Shown one piece after another: positions 17,154 to 26,430 of a stretch of DNA of 46,580 nt. The DNA comes from a virus, in the IMG/VR virus record IMGVR_UViG_3300043119_000065, positions 1 to 46,580 of that record. One strand, 5' to 3'. The notes below the pieces were generated by a model. It searched no databases and was not told the DNA's origin. It saw nothing but the letters and a program-made list of their open reading frames with translations. Both the position numbers and the translations under genes were made by a program. Every line of letters begins with the position of its first letter. The stretch's first letter is position 1.

Positions 17154-17515
17154 TCAATCTGAGCCTTAATCCAGAATACTTTGTCATATACCTCTTTAGC
17201 CTTTGCCTCAGTCAGTTTAGGAACTTCACCGCCATAGGTAATATTCCATTCTTTAGTGGTCTTAGCAAGGCTTTCCAGAGCAGCTTCTTCAAGTTCTTCC
17301 ATAGTGTAGTCTAGGGATTTCTTGTTCTTAGAAGCAGCTTGGAGGCGCTTATTAGCAATCCCGTGGACAACAGCTTTATACTCTTTAGTGTATGGAGCAT
17401 ATACTGTAATCGTCATAGGAGAACCATCTTCATTCTTGAGAGGTTCTTCTGTGGAAGGGTGCTTAATCGTAACAACAATAATATCAGTCTTAGGGGTTAG
17501 GTCCATCAAGTCCAT
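17114..17515 (-). CDS. Tail assembly chaperone, G-like
   Basis: This 133-residue alpha-helical protein (VVHGIANKRLQAASKNKK, EELEEAALESLAKTTKEW) follows the major tail protein, the position of lambda gpG. It coats the tape measure protein before tube assembly. The last codons (MDFMKA, then TGA) overlap a second open frame that can be reached by a -1 shift, giving a longer G-T form. Confidence 0.8.
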   Translation of the reverse strand: MDLMDLTPKTDIIVVTIKHPSTEEPLKNEDGSPMTITVYAPYTKEYKAVVHGIANKRLQAASKNKKSLDYTMEELEEAALESLAKTTKEWNITYGGEVPKLTEAKAKEVYDKVFWIKAQIEGAVETSMDFMKA

Positions 17516-17566
17516 GTCGGGGTATCCTTATTCGGGTTAAATTGTAGTCGGGTTATAGTTAAATCA

Positions 17567-17598
17567 GGAAGACGCAAGACCCGACACCTGCGTCTTCC
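17567..17598 (-). terminator. Hairpin between major tail protein and chaperones
   Basis: GGAAGACGCA (17567-17576) pairs perfectly with TGCGTCTTCC (17589-17598) across a 12-base loop. It lies after the major tail protein stop. There is no strong T tract, so it may attenuate downstream transcription or stabilise the mRNA 3' end of the highly expressed tail protein. Confidence 0.6.
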
Positions 17599-17644
17599 CT
17601 ACCCTATCTCTAGGGATTACTGGGTAGCCTTAGCTACGATCTAG

Positions 17645-18556
17645 TTATGCTGGGCGCGTAATCTTCAAGTTAGTTGCCTGAGTTGTATCAAACAGCGACA
17701 CAAACGACATACTGATAATACGGCTAGTTGGGCCATCGACACCAACATCAGCGGAATTGATCTTGACACGAGGGAACAAGAAGGTATAAGCATTGACACC
17801 AGTTGGGTCATTGACAGATACAGAGATTTCACTTTCGGTTTCATTCAAGAAGCGGTTAATCAAAGAGTCGTTCTCAAAGTAAACGCTCATAGTACCTTCA
17901 ACTTCTGCCCGACCATATTCAAGGCTAGGAGCCGAATCATCACCAATCACGAAGGTAGGTGCGAAAGAGTTATTCAGGGTGAAGTCCAGACCAGTCACAA
18001 TAGCCACAGCAGACGATCCAGCCACGTTACCGATAGCAATGTCACCCGAATAGGCATCAAAAGGAGCAGCACCAGAAGCAGCAGTCTGGGTCTTCTGGGT
18101 TTGGCTCATGGTCATATTCTTACCAACCATACCAAAAGTCGTAGTGACCATCTGGTTAGGGGCCAGAGAGATAGCCATAGTCGAAACCGACATACCAGCA
18201 AACAAACGGGCTTGGTCGATGTCAGCAGCATAGTCTTCAATAGAGAAGAATTTAGGGGTCGTGCCAACTTTCAAGACATTAGTGGACCAAGTATTCAGCA
18301 TAGCAGATTCTAGGAAAGCGTCATAGTCTGCGTCACGCAAGTCAACAACAATATCACCAGAAACTTGACGATTCCCGTGACGGTCTACACGAGGCATACG
18401 GTCAGATTGGATGTCGTTACCAGCTACGCGGTCTTTGGTCAGGTTCAGCGAGTGAGTGCTAAAGGGAAGGTTAGTGAAGTTACCAGCAGGGGTAGTCCCG
18501 AAGGTGCTTTCAACAATATACGAGAGGCTAGAACGAGAGCCTTGAGAAAATGCCAT
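17645..18556 (-). CDS. Major tail tube protein
   Basis: The 303-residue protein opens with SSLSYIVESTFGTTP, a common start of phage tail tube subunits. It contains RQVSGDIVVDLRDADYD and MSVYFENDSLINRFL, typical of lambdoid and gene-transfer-agent-like tube proteins. Gene order (tail terminator region upstream, hairpin then chaperones downstream) agrees. It polymerises into the tail tube. Confidence 0.85.
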   Translation of the reverse strand: MAFSQGSRSSLSYIVESTFGTTPAGNFTNLPFSTHSLNLTKDRVAGNDIQSDRMPRVDRHGNRQVSGDIVVDLRDADYDAFLESAMLNTWSTNVLKVGTTPKFFSIEDYAADIDQARLFAGMSVSTMAISLAPNQMVTTTFGMVGKNMTMSQTQKTQTAASGAAPFDAYSGDIAIGNVAGSSAVAIVTGLDFTLNNSFAPTFVIGDDSAPSLEYGRAEVEGTMSVYFENDSLINRFLNETESEISVSVNDPTGVNAYTFLFPRVKINSADVGVDGPTSRIISMSFVSLFDTTQATNLKITRPA

Positions 18557-18581
18557 TTTTTAGTATCTCCGATTAGGAATT

Positions 18582-19136
18582 TTATTTATAGGTGTTGGAT
18601 TTAGACATATTAAGGTCAGCCCTAAGAACTTGTAAGTTTTCTGGTACATGTAAACCGCAAACATTCTCTCCTTTAAGGGGGATTATGTGATCCACATGAT
18701 ACTTTACACCTGTTATATCTTCCATAAGAGCCGCAAGTTTATAGGTGCGCTTAATGTGTGCTTTTTGACCATCAGTCAACCAAACTGGGGTAGCTTGAAC
18801 TTTTGTAGAGCGGCGTTTTGCAGACTTCTCTCTGCTATAGGCTTTGTTTTCTTTAGACCATTGCCTATTTCTTTCGTTGTGCTTGTCCCTATTCTCTACA
18901 ACCCAAACCCTAGCCCGCTCTTTATTGTCGGGGTTTAATAGTATCTTCTCTTTATTGTTATAGTAATAGTTTTTGCTGTAATCTTTTACTTTAACATTAC
19001 CAACACGGGATTTTCTACTGCTGTTTGAACAAACCCTGCACTTAGGTAGAACACCGTATTTGTATCTTTTATGGGGGGTAAACAAATCTAGAGGTAAGTC
19101 TTTTTTACAGCCGTTGCACAACTTAAACTCAGGCAT
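18582..19136 (-). CDS. HNH homing endonuclease (free-standing)
   Basis: The 184-residue protein has an N-terminal zinc finger (CNGCKKDLPLDLF, then CRVC), a basic linker and a C-terminal HNH nuclease core (HVDHIIPLKG...CGLHVPENLQVL...NMSKSN). It closely resembles the HNH protein encoded at 26414-26914. Its start overlaps the end of the upstream tail gene by eight bases, and it separates that gene from the major tail protein, a typical free-standing homing endonuclease site. Confidence 0.88.
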   Translation of the reverse strand: MPEFKLCNGCKKDLPLDLFTPHKRYKYGVLPKCRVCSNSSRKSRVGNVKVKDYSKNYYYNNKEKILLNPDNKERARVWVVENRDKHNERNRQWSKENKAYSREKSAKRRSTKVQATPVWLTDGQKAHIKRTYKLAALMEDITGVKYHVDHIIPLKGENVCGLHVPENLQVLRADLNMSKSNTYK

Positions 19137-19536
19137 ATATAAACCACCCTATGTTAACAGGAATCATGTAGAAAGGACCATCAATGTCAGCAGATTCTCT
19201 CTCAGCGTAACGGATGGATACGGTAGTGCCACCATAGCTTACATCAGTAGCAGCCTCGAAGGCTTCAATGATTTTGTCTGCAAGGTCATCACCAGTGGCA
19301 GGGCCATTACCTTCTGGGACATAGCAGACTACTCTAAAGACCCCTTGATAATACATCTGAGGGTTTGGCCCCATGACAGCGGGTTCACGACGAGTAGGCA
19401 AAAGACGAGGGATAACGTAAGATTGGCCTGTAGTGGGTGAAAACTGCAAGTTCTCCCAACCGATAGAAGGGACACCAGAAACATCATTGAGTTTAGTCTC
19501 TAGAGCAGCGCGGATGTTGTCATAAATAGATGCCAT
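19129..19536 (-). CDS. Tail terminator-like protein
   Basis: The 135-residue protein (YDNIRAALETKLND, GWENLQFSP, FRVVCYVPEGNG, DLADKIIEAFEAATDVSYGG) has the layout of tail terminator or DUF4128-like proteins that cap the tail tube and join it to the head. It lies between a gp10-like neck protein and the major tail protein, which is the usual order. Confidence 0.65.
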   Translation of the reverse strand: MASIYDNIRAALETKLNDVSGVPSIGWENLQFSPTTGQSYVIPRLLPTRREPAVMGPNPQMYYQGVFRVVCYVPEGNGPATGDDLADKIIEAFEAATDVSYGGTTVSIRYAERESADIDGPFYMIPVNIGWFIYA

Positions 19537-19952
19537 TATCTGTGTTTATCCCTTATAATAGCAAAAATCTCACTTGGTTTCAAACCTGTTTTAAGACCTT
19601 TATTACTTTCAATCAAAGGTATGTGAGGTGCACGGTTTGTAATAGTAAAACCATCTAGTTTTGTTGTATCAAAAGACTCAATACGCCCAACAAGTCTAGC
19701 CTTTTCTTGTTCCCTCTTGGCTTGTTTAGCACCAGCAGGTAAGCGAGGTCTACCAGCAGCACTTCTAGCCAAAGCTGTTCTGTCACCACGAGGGTTAACT
19801 TGCCAACTTTCTACAAAGGCACCAGTATCAACAGGGGAAAAATCAACAGCGTCTGAAATAACCTCTATTGCCCTGTCTTTAACAACTTCACCCATTTTGG
19901 CTGTAACAGCATCTATCTTCTTAAAGAAAGATTTTCCAACTGTAACTTGCAT
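19536..19952 (-). CDS. HK97 gp10-like neck or tail completion protein
   Basis: The 138-residue protein has the DFSPVDTGAFVESWQVNP motif found in HK97 gp10-like and other tail completion proteins, followed by a basic segment. It overlaps the next gene by one base. It probably acts at the head-tail interface. Confidence 0.7.
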   Translation of the reverse strand: MQVTVGKSFFKKIDAVTAKMGEVVKDRAIEVISDAVDFSPVDTGAFVESWQVNPRGDRTALARSAAGRPRLPAGAKQAKREQEKARLVGRIESFDTTKLDGFTITNRAPHIPLIESNKGLKTGLKPSEIFAIIRDKHR

Positions 19953-19954
19953 AG

Positions 19955-20305
19955 TTATTCCTCTACACTACAGAGGTAACAAACAGCAGTTCCATTAGAG
20001 AAGATTGTTGTTACAGAGGTGATAGTAACTGTGTCACCACGACCAACAATAAGGTCTTCTTCATCAGGCTCTACAGAGAACCCCAAGGCAGGAATAACAC
20101 ACTTACGACTGCCCTTTAGAACTTGGTCTTTTACACTTGTTTCATAGTTATAAAAGTAACCAGTAAAGGTGTAGTCTGTCGTTGCTGAACCTGTCACAGC
20201 ACCAGTAGAAGGACTATAAGTTCCAGCAGTGGTCAGTTTGCGTAAGGTTAGTGATTCACCGAAGTCTTGAACAAGTCGGAGTAGATCATAAGAGCGAAAA
20301 GACAT
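19955..20305 (-). CDS. Head-tail joining (head closure) protein
   Basis: This 116-residue beta-rich protein (GESLTLRKLTTAGTYSPSTG, YTFTGYFYNYE, LIVGRGDTVTI) has the size and strand pattern of head closure proteins of siphoviruses. It lies between the adaptor and gp10-like genes. The assignment is from pattern and position. Confidence 0.6.
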   Translation of the reverse strand: MSFRSYDLLRLVQDFGESLTLRKLTTAGTYSPSTGAVTGSATTDYTFTGYFYNYETSVKDQVLKGSRKCVIPALGFSVEPDEEDLIVGRGDTVTITSVTTIFSNGTAVCYLCSVEE

Positions 20306-20315
20306 ATCTTAGCCC

Positions 20316-20771
20316 CTATTCATACTCAGGTGTGTTGTAACTAGGTGGGTTCTTAAACTGATCCCTACGGAAGCTGCCTTCGATACGGTTTGTGTCTGCT
20401 CTAGCAGCTTCGATTGAAGTCTTAGTGATGCCACCAGCACGAACACCAAGCGATGCACCAGAAGTCTTACCTTGATACTCTAGGGTATCTGCTAGTTGCT
20501 GGTAGTGCATCATTAGGTCAGAGTAGTCAGCACTCAAAGCACCGTCTAGCTGTGTCGTAACCATACGAGCAAACTTAGAAACGAGTGTCCGACAAGCCCA
20601 AGAAGCTGCCATGTAAGTGTTATTACTATTCTGACCAAGAGCAAAAGTAATCTCTGCATCTTGCATCTGCTGATCAGTAGTGTTAGTATCACCAATCAAT
20701 AGACGGACAATATTGAGACGCCCCGCATCTGTAGTTGGGGTTAAATCTGACGGATTATATGACCAAGCCAA
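20316..20771 (-). CDS. Head-tail adaptor or connector protein
   Basis: The protein is helical with DAGRLNIVRLLIGDTNTTDQ and AEITFALGQNSNNTYMAASWACRTL, typical of head-tail adaptors that bind below the portal. I start it at TTG 20771 because AAGGAG lies 9 bases upstream; the ATG at 20843 would place 52 bases inside the previous gene and give an unlikely basic start. With TTG the product has 151 residues. Confidence 0.65.
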   Translation of the reverse strand: MAWSYNPSDLTPTTDAGRLNIVRLLIGDTNTTDQQMQDAEITFALGQNSNNTYMAASWACRTLVSKFARMVTTQLDGALSADYSDLMMHYQQLADTLEYQGKTSGASLGVRAGGITKTSIEAARADTNRIEGSFRRDQFKNPPSYNTPEYE

Positions 20772-20791
20772 GACAAACGTCTCCTTATTAT

Positions 20792-21217
20792 TTATTGTCC
20801 GAGAATAGTATCTCGCATAGCATAAAAGTCTTCTGTAATCCACTTGTTGCTAACAAGGAAACGACGAATAAGACCTCGTTGCTTGTCGTCTAGGGTAGAT
20901 TGCTTACACCGCTTGTTCTCAAACTCAGCAGTGCTAGAGGTTCGTTTCTTAACCTCTGCGTTAATCAAAGTCACAAGAGTTTTCAGTTGATTGCCATTCA
21001 TTTCAGATAGGCGATCCCCAACTTTAGTCTGGACTTCTAAATCTCTATTATGATGAAGATAACCAGAAGTGTACAATCGGGCTACTTTATCAGCCTCAAT
21101 TCCACGCTCTAACCAGTTAAAGTGTTCATCACGTTTCCACTCTTTGTTATCTGCTGAGAGTGGCATCTTAACGAATACAGGCCAATCGACCTGAAAACCC
21201 AAGTATGAAGGGTGCAT
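20792..21217 (-). CDS. Hypothetical protein between capsid and adaptor genes
   Basis: This 141-residue, charged protein has MNGNQLKTLVTLINAEVKKR and DDKQRGLIRRFLVSNKWITEDFY, suggesting helices. It lies between the major capsid gene and the head-tail adaptor in the head operon and could be a minor head protein. I do not recognise a family. Confidence 0.6.
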   Translation of the reverse strand: MHPSYLGFQVDWPVFVKMPLSADNKEWKRDEHFNWLERGIEADKVARLYTSGYLHHNRDLEVQTKVGDRLSEMNGNQLKTLVTLINAEVKKRTSSTAEFENKRCKQSTLDDKQRGLIRRFLVSNKWITEDFYAMRDTILGQ

Positions 21218-21310
21218 TTGACAATTCCTTGTAAGGACAATATTATGTTCTGTTATGATTGGGTATGCCCAAAGCTATTAACCTTGGACATACCATTAGT
21301 CTATTGCGGA

Positions 21311-22318
21311 TTAGGCAACGATGGTCTTGAAGAACACACCCATGTCAGCGCCAACAACTTTCATGTCGTAGGCCATCTTAACTTGGATCATCTCAGCAAC
21401 CTGTTGACGACGCAGAGCATCATCCGAGAACGATTCCACGGTGATACCGAGGTTGTTAACACCCTGAATGTTGTTCCAAGCGAAGGTAACACCAGCAGCA
21501 GGGGTCATCAGACCAGCAGTACGAGGCGTGTAGGTCAACAGAGCCGACTTACCACCAATGAAAGCATTCGATTCCGAAAGACCTTCGGCAGCAGTGTTCT
21601 TGACAGCTTCCATGACGTAGAAGTTTTCTACTTCAAAGATTTCAGCCAGTTTCGAGTTGGTGATCAGGGCGGTGTTCGAGACGGTTGCGCCGCCATTCAA
21701 ACGAGCCAAGATGTCAGGGTGATTAACCAAGATGTCGCGGACTTCTTTACCAACAACCATCGTGTTAGGCTTAAAGCCAGCCGACTTCAACTGCATGGCG
21801 CGACGAGCAGAGGTCACATCACGAATTGGGGTTGCGTTGGTGTAGTCCGACCACTGCTTAACTTCGCCAGTCGAAGGAGTTCCCGAAACACCAGTGTATT
21901 CCGTACCCCAGACCGAAGCTGCGAAGAAGGTCGAAGCGAACTGTTCTTCACGGTGGATCAGCAGACGATTAACCAGAGTGGTAGCACCAGCCGAACGCAG
22001 TTCCAGCATAGCGTCTTCGTTAGCCAAAGTCTGTTCATCGAAGTCCATACCCAGACCATAAACATCTGCGAAGTAGGAACTGTTCGAGATAGCCAAACCA
22101 ATACGCTCAACTTCGGTGCGAGGGGCCAACAGCTTGACATCGCCAGCACGGTTCTGGTTAGCACGGTCATAGATGTAGTATTTATCCGACTGACGCTGCA
22201 CACCAACGGTGGGGAACACTTTGTCTGCGATAAAATTGGTTTGCTCTTGCACGTAGGCCAGAGTCAAGTTGCTCAAAGGTTGGTCGATATGGACCGACGA
22301 AGGGGTCAAAATAGGCAT
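21311..22318 (-). CDS. Major capsid protein
   Basis: The 335-residue protein follows a decoration protein and precedes head-tail joining genes. YVQEQTNFIADKVFPTVGVQRQSDKYYIYD near residues 22-51 and AWNNIQGVNNLGITVESF near the C terminus are typical of lambda E-type capsid proteins with an HK97 fold. The stronger codon bias and higher GC than its neighbours fit a highly expressed gene. Confidence 0.85.
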   Translation of the reverse strand: MPILTPSSVHIDQPLSNLTLAYVQEQTNFIADKVFPTVGVQRQSDKYYIYDRANQNRAGDVKLLAPRTEVERIGLAISNSSYFADVYGLGMDFDEQTLANEDAMLELRSAGATTLVNRLLIHREEQFASTFFAASVWGTEYTGVSGTPSTGEVKQWSDYTNATPIRDVTSARRAMQLKSAGFKPNTMVVGKEVRDILVNHPDILARLNGGATVSNTALITNSKLAEIFEVENFYVMEAVKNTAAEGLSESNAFIGGKSALLTYTPRTAGLMTPAAGVTFAWNNIQGVNNLGITVESFSDDALRRQQVAEMIQVKMAYDMKVVGADMGVFFKTIVA

Positions 22319-22341
22319 TGTATTATCCTTTAATTTCTAGA

Positions 22342-22710
22342 TTAGGCCGAAGCATTACCACCAGAGATCAGTTCGATCTCGATGACTTGACCATTGACAG
22401 CAGCTTCACGAGCATAACCCATGATGATGTTGCCAGTAGCGGCGGCTTTAGCCAGACCCGAAGCATCAGTAGCAACGGCTGCACCAACAGAAATGGTAGC
22501 ACCAGCAGTGACCATTACGGAGCCACCACGAACAACAGTGACAGCAGCGCCCGAAGCACCACCAACAAGGCATACGCCAATGCACTGTTCGCCAGCAGAA
22601 CTAGCAACAACCACGTTGCCGCTGGAGATTTTAACGAATTTGAACTGAGCAGCCGACAAGTCAGCGCCAGCGGTATAAGTGCGGTTATCGCGCGATTGCA
22701 TAACGGCCAT
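22342..22710 (-). CDS. Capsid decoration protein (DUF2190-like)
   Basis: The 122-residue, low-charge beta protein rich in Gly, Ala and Val (QFKFVKISSGNVVVASSAGE, GVCLVGGASGAAVTVVRGG) looks like DUF2190 head decoration or cement proteins. It sits directly upstream of the major capsid gene, the usual position. Confidence 0.7.
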   Translation of the reverse strand: MAVMQSRDNRTYTAGADLSAAQFKFVKISSGNVVVASSAGEQCIGVCLVGGASGAAVTVVRGGSVMVTAGATISVGAAVATDASGLAKAAATGNIIMGYAREAAVNGQVIEIELISGGNASA

Positions 22711-22712
22711 AA

Positions 22713-23516
22713 TTATTCCCCTTTATAGGATTTAGTGATCAGGTCTTTACCTGCATCTGTTTTAGCTACTGCCGCATAGGCTTTAGCGTAATCGCTCTTT
22801 TTCATGTTGTTAGCGTCCATGTGGGCTTTAACAAGAGCGTCCATTTTGTCGGTTGCATTAGCAAATTCGCCATTTACATCCGATTTACCAACTTCGTCCA
22901 TCTTAGCAGCGAAGACAGCATCAGCAGCTTTGAGAGCAGCTACAATATCAGCGTCTTCCGAGAAGGATTTCAGGAGTGATTTAGCAACATTGACATCAAA
23001 GTTAGGCAGAACTTCGCCAGCTTTCTTCGTCAGTTCAATGTCAGCTTTTTCAATTTCATGTTGCTTCTTAGCAATCTCAGCAGCTTCAAGAGCCTTGAGG
23101 ACGGGAGCAGGAATGTCCGACTTAACGACAAACTCGCCACCAACTTCAATAGTCTCTACTGGTGCTTTCTTTTCAATGGCTTCTGCTTTGACGGTATAAC
23201 CTTCATCAGTCAGAGCCTTAACCAGACGATCATTTTCAACACGCAAGGCTTCAATATCAGCTTTCAACGTATCAATTTCAGAGACAGTCTCGTCTGCCTT
23301 TTTCATATCAGCCCCGCAAGCCTTCATCGCTTCTTCTTCGGAGCAGCTATTGGCCGCCATGTAAGCCTTAACCTTGGCTTTCATTTTAGTATCCATTTTC
23401 TCAATATCCTCTTGAGAGTTGTCGCGCTTAAAGAGAGAAATCATTGCCTGTGCATTTGCTGGACGGTCAACGAGGGAGAGTTCTTCAAGCTGCAAGTTTT
23501 TCAGGAGATTTGGCAA
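22713..23516 (-). CDS. Scaffold protein
   Basis: The 267-residue protein is acidic, Ala, Lys and Glu-rich and largely helical (coiled coil around residues 75-105 and 135-170). It starts with LQLEELSLVDRPANAQAMISLFKR, a sequence often seen at the protease-scaffold border. It lies between the protease and decoration protein genes. It would guide prohead assembly and then be cleaved. Confidence 0.7.
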   Translation of the reverse strand: MPNLLKNLQLEELSLVDRPANAQAMISLFKRDNSQEDIEKMDTKMKAKVKAYMAANSCSEEEAMKACGADMKKADETVSEIDTLKADIEALRVENDRLVKALTDEGYTVKAEAIEKKAPVETIEVGGEFVVKSDIPAPVLKALEAAEIAKKQHEIEKADIELTKKAGEVLPNFDVNVAKSLLKSFSEDADIVAALKAADAVFAAKMDEVGKSDVNGEFANATDKMDALVKAHMDANNMKKSDYAKAYAAVAKTDAGKDLITKSYKGE

Positions 23517-24371
23517 TTAGATTTCCTCCTTGTTGGCGCGACCACCAATACTGAAAGCCGCAAGTTCACCGCTCTTAACCATTTCCCAGACTTTATCATC
23601 GTATACCTTGTATGCGACAACCCATCCTTCACGATCAGATTGGATACCAAGAGCATCACAAATTTCTTTAGTGACGGGGAGAGAGTGAACAACAACACCA
23701 ACCTGTTCCCCAGTGTGCATCGCTTTGCCTACGCGCACATACTCCATAAAATTATTGACTGCCTTTACCAAAGTATCGGCCTCAATTACATCGCCTTGAC
23801 GATCAACGACAGGCACACCTTTTTCAGTGACCACAGAGGCCCAACCATAGACCATTCGTTGTTCGTCATCGACCTTGAGGATTTTACCCTCGAAACTTTT
23901 GTCCACTGATCCCATAGCTAGGACTTCTTGGACGATGGCCCGTAGAGCCTCTAGGCGGGGGTCTACAGCCTCACTGTCACTTTCAGCACCTTCCCCCTCC
24001 AAAGCGTCCATTTCGTCCTCTGTGGGCAGTCCAGCGGCCTGTGAGTAGTAGTCTAGATAAGACTCCTCGTCAGCGGCTGGAAGATAGACAGCTTGACCCT
24101 CATAGTCAGAGACATGAATAACCCCATTGAGGCCCATGTCCATAGAGCGAGAACGGGCTTCTTCGGCGGTAGTGAAGATGTCGTTAGCATATTGTGCTTT
24201 ATTGAAAGCAGGTTTCTTCACAGTTGCCCATGCACCAGCCATAGCGGCACTTTCAGAACGACCTTCGGCAATCATGCTATTGAAGACGTGCATCCACTGA
24301 CGTAGCTTCTTAGGGTCTTTGATTTTGTCTCTGACCGCTTTGGGGAGACTGGCAGTAGTTGCATATGGCAT
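23517..24371 (-). CDS. Prohead protease, XkdF-like, with ChaB-like N terminus
   Basis: The 284-residue protein begins with a ChaB-like domain (ASLPKAVRDKIKDPKKLRQW, then FNSMIAEGRSESAAMAGAWATVKK). From about residue 160 it has an XkdF-type protease region (GWASVVTEKGVPVVDRQGDVIE, MHTGEQVGVVVHSLPVTKE, GWVVAYKVYDDKVWEMVKSG). ATG 24371 overlaps the upstream stop (TAATG), so the longer frame to 24461 is rejected. It processes scaffold and capsid proteins. Confidence 0.75.
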   Translation of the reverse strand: MPYATTASLPKAVRDKIKDPKKLRQWMHVFNSMIAEGRSESAAMAGAWATVKKPAFNKAQYANDIFTTAEEARSRSMDMGLNGVIHVSDYEGQAVYLPAADEESYLDYYSQAAGLPTEDEMDALEGEGAESDSEAVDPRLEALRAIVQEVLAMGSVDKSFEGKILKVDDEQRMVYGWASVVTEKGVPVVDRQGDVIEADTLVKAVNNFMEYVRVGKAMHTGEQVGVVVHSLPVTKEICDALGIQSDREGWVVAYKVYDDKVWEMVKSGELAAFSIGGRANKEEI

Positions 24372-25114
24372 TATGGTTCGCCCTGAATTGTATTTTTGAC
24401 TAGATAGCCTTCGATAACCATACCAACCGCAGAGGTATTCGTATGGGTGCGAGAGCGCCACTGAATGCTAGTTTTCTCTGCATACTTAAAAGGCCCAACC
24501 CGCATAGCTTCATAGACCTGAAAGTAGGGGGATTGTAGGACTGTGTAGCTAACTGAGTTGGAAGCTACGACACTGTAAGTGTTAAAGTTGCCAGAGCCAC
24601 CATCTTGTTGGGCATAGCTATTGACACGAGTGAGATAGAAACTATAACCATTAGGAACGGTATATTGAGACATCTGAGTTTGGCCTACAGATGGCAAAAT
24701 CTTAGCGTAAGTAGTTCCATTATTGCTTACAGTAATAGTGCCTATGTTAGTGATTTGACCTAAGCCAGCAACAGATAGCCTAACATTGTTGATACGAAGA
24801 AAAGCATTTGTTGTAGTGACAGGGTTAGTTCCATCAATATCAACTGATTCTACCAACAAATTATAGTTTTCATCAAGACCTGTGATAAGAACTTTACCTA
24901 GCCCTGTGTCGTCAGAACTGCTTGTGCTAACAACAGTCATAATCACTGCTGTGGTGGGGAACACATAAGGGGCAGCATTCTCCCACACACAGATGTCAGA
25001 AGTTCCAACAGAAGATTGATACCCAAACACGTTTAAGACCGAGTATCCGTTCACTTCACCTTTAGCTATGGCTAAGGCATCGTGTTCATAAAGATGTCTG
25101 GTCCAAGTTGTCAT
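24371..25114 (-). CDS. Virion structural protein, unknown
   Basis: The 247-residue beta-rich protein (WENAAPYVFPTTAVIMTVVS, GLGKVLITGLDENYNLLVES, WRSRTHTNTSAVGMVIEGYL) lies between portal and protease genes and overlaps both. The content of beta strands with VLITGLD-like turns suggests a surface or accessory head protein. I do not recognise a family. Confidence 0.55.
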   Translation of the reverse strand: MTTWTRHLYEHDALAIAKGEVNGYSVLNVFGYQSSVGTSDICVWENAAPYVFPTTAVIMTVVSTSSSDDTGLGKVLITGLDENYNLLVESVDIDGTNPVTTTNAFLRINNVRLSVAGLGQITNIGTITVSNNGTTYAKILPSVGQTQMSQYTVPNGYSFYLTRVNSYAQQDGGSGNFNTYSVVASNSVSYTVLQSPYFQVYEAMRVGPFKYAEKTSIQWRSRTHTNTSAVGMVIEGYLVKNTIQGEP

Positions 25115-26430
25115 TGAACCGCCCCACCCGCATCAGGGTTATACTCAATCTCAGCAATGTCCATGAGGTCTTTAATGACTTCTGGGTGAGAGGACACATC
25201 AATACCAGCACCATTGAGGTTACGCAGGAAGGATGCAATCTCACGAAGATCATGGGGAGCAACATCACCAGCTACGATAGTTGGCATCAGGTCATAATTC
25301 AGACCATTCAGTTGCCAAAGGCTTTCAACTAGCTGTTTGTTAAGAACATCTACGATTGCTTGGATATAACTCTCAAGGGCGCGTAGGAATAGGTCAGTCT
25401 TAGACTTAGACAAAGCATAAGAACCACCAGAAGTCCCTAACAACAAAAACTCAGACAATACTGAACGAGCAATGTCGTGTTGGTAACGATTGATGATGGG
25501 ATTAATGTCGATGTTACGGCTTCCGTTAGAAGACATAAGTTCTACATCGACTAGGCGGATGTTAGTTGGCGCACCATCTTTATCTGGATAGGTATCGCTA
25601 GGCAGGATGATATAACCCTGCTCGTTGAACTTAACATCACGAAGGATTGTCTGTAGGCTATTGACAAAGCTGGCTTGTGCATCAGAAGCATCACCAGACA
25701 AATACTCAGCAGGGATACGGGCAACTGGAATACCAGCAAGTTCCCGTTCCACAGCGATAGCTTCAATAGCTTGTAGATTATTCAAGTATTCGTAAGACGT
25801 ATAAGCATTACGAAGGATAGAACGACCAGAAGGATCACCATTAAGGCTAGTGGTATGGTAATACAGAGATTTGTTTAGGGGGATGTAGTTGCTACCAGTC
25901 AGATTAGTCACGCTCTGTTCAATACCAAGAACATCACCAGTCTGATAATCGACATCAAACTTGTTGATAGTCCAAGGCGCACGAGCAGCAATCTTACGGA
26001 TGCCCATACGACCATCAGCATACTTAGAACGCTTCTTATCGGAACGCTCATAAGGACCAACACGACGCTTATAAACAACCTCAAACCATGCAAAGCCATA
26101 CGACAAGAAAGACAAGGCTTCTGCAACGTGATCGTCTAAGGTATGGTCCATATCATGCAGGACGCTCTTAACGAAGTCAGCTTCGGCAATAGCCTCTGGT
26201 GTATCGTTGACAGGTTTCACATCTAGGCTAACATCGCGGAGGATTTGTTCAACTGCATACATAACAGCGCCGATAGTGCTATCATTGTCCCTCATGGCTC
26301 TATACATACGGATAGCTTTTCTGCCACGAAGTTCTGGAAGAAACTCGTCTGATCTTATTTGCCCGTTACGAGTATTGTCGCCAGCTACGCCTAGTGTAGA
26401 CTTAGCTTGACCTTCAGAAAGTTTCTCCAT
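25111..26430 (-). CDS. Portal protein
   Basis: The 439-residue protein shows portal features: AVMYAVEQILRDVSLDVKP, an LSYGFAWFEVVYKRR strand, SLYYHTTSLNGDPSGRSILR, the long-helix region YTSYEYLNNLQAIEAIAVER and a C-terminal wing. It most resembles DUF935-like or gp6-like portals. It is the DNA entry ring and follows the large terminase, with an HNH gene wedged between them. Confidence 0.85.
   Translation of the reverse strand: MEKLSEGQAKSTLGVAGDNTRNGQIRSDEFLPELRGRKAIRMYRAMRDNDSTIGAVMYAVEQILRDVSLDVKPVNDTPEAIAEADFVKSVLHDMDHTLDDHVAEALSFLSYGFAWFEVVYKRRVGPYERSDKKRSKYADGRMGIRKIAARAPWTINKFDVDYQTGDVLGIEQSVTNLTGSNYIPLNKSLYYHTTSLNGDPSGRSILRNAYTSYEYLNNLQAIEAIAVERELAGIPVARIPAEYLSGDASDAQASFVNSLQTILRDVKFNEQGYIILPSDTYPDKDGAPTNIRLVDVELMSSNGSRNIDINPIINRYQHDIARSVLSEFLLLGTSGGSYALSKSKTDLFLRALESYIQAIVDVLNKQLVESLWQLNGLNYDLMPTIVAGDVAPHDLREIASFLRNLNGAGIDVSSHPEVIKDLMDIAEIEYNPDAGGAVQ

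Noticed and set aside
21212-22333. 373-codon plus-strand frame opposite the major capsid gene
   Set aside because: It is antisense to a clear capsid gene on the leftward strand, has no ribosome site and its product looks like a shadow (His, Asn and Ser-rich without domains).
23058-23909. 283-codon plus-strand frame opposite scaffold and protease genes
   Set aside because: It is a shadow of the leftward head genes; low-complexity composition mirrors the opposite strand.
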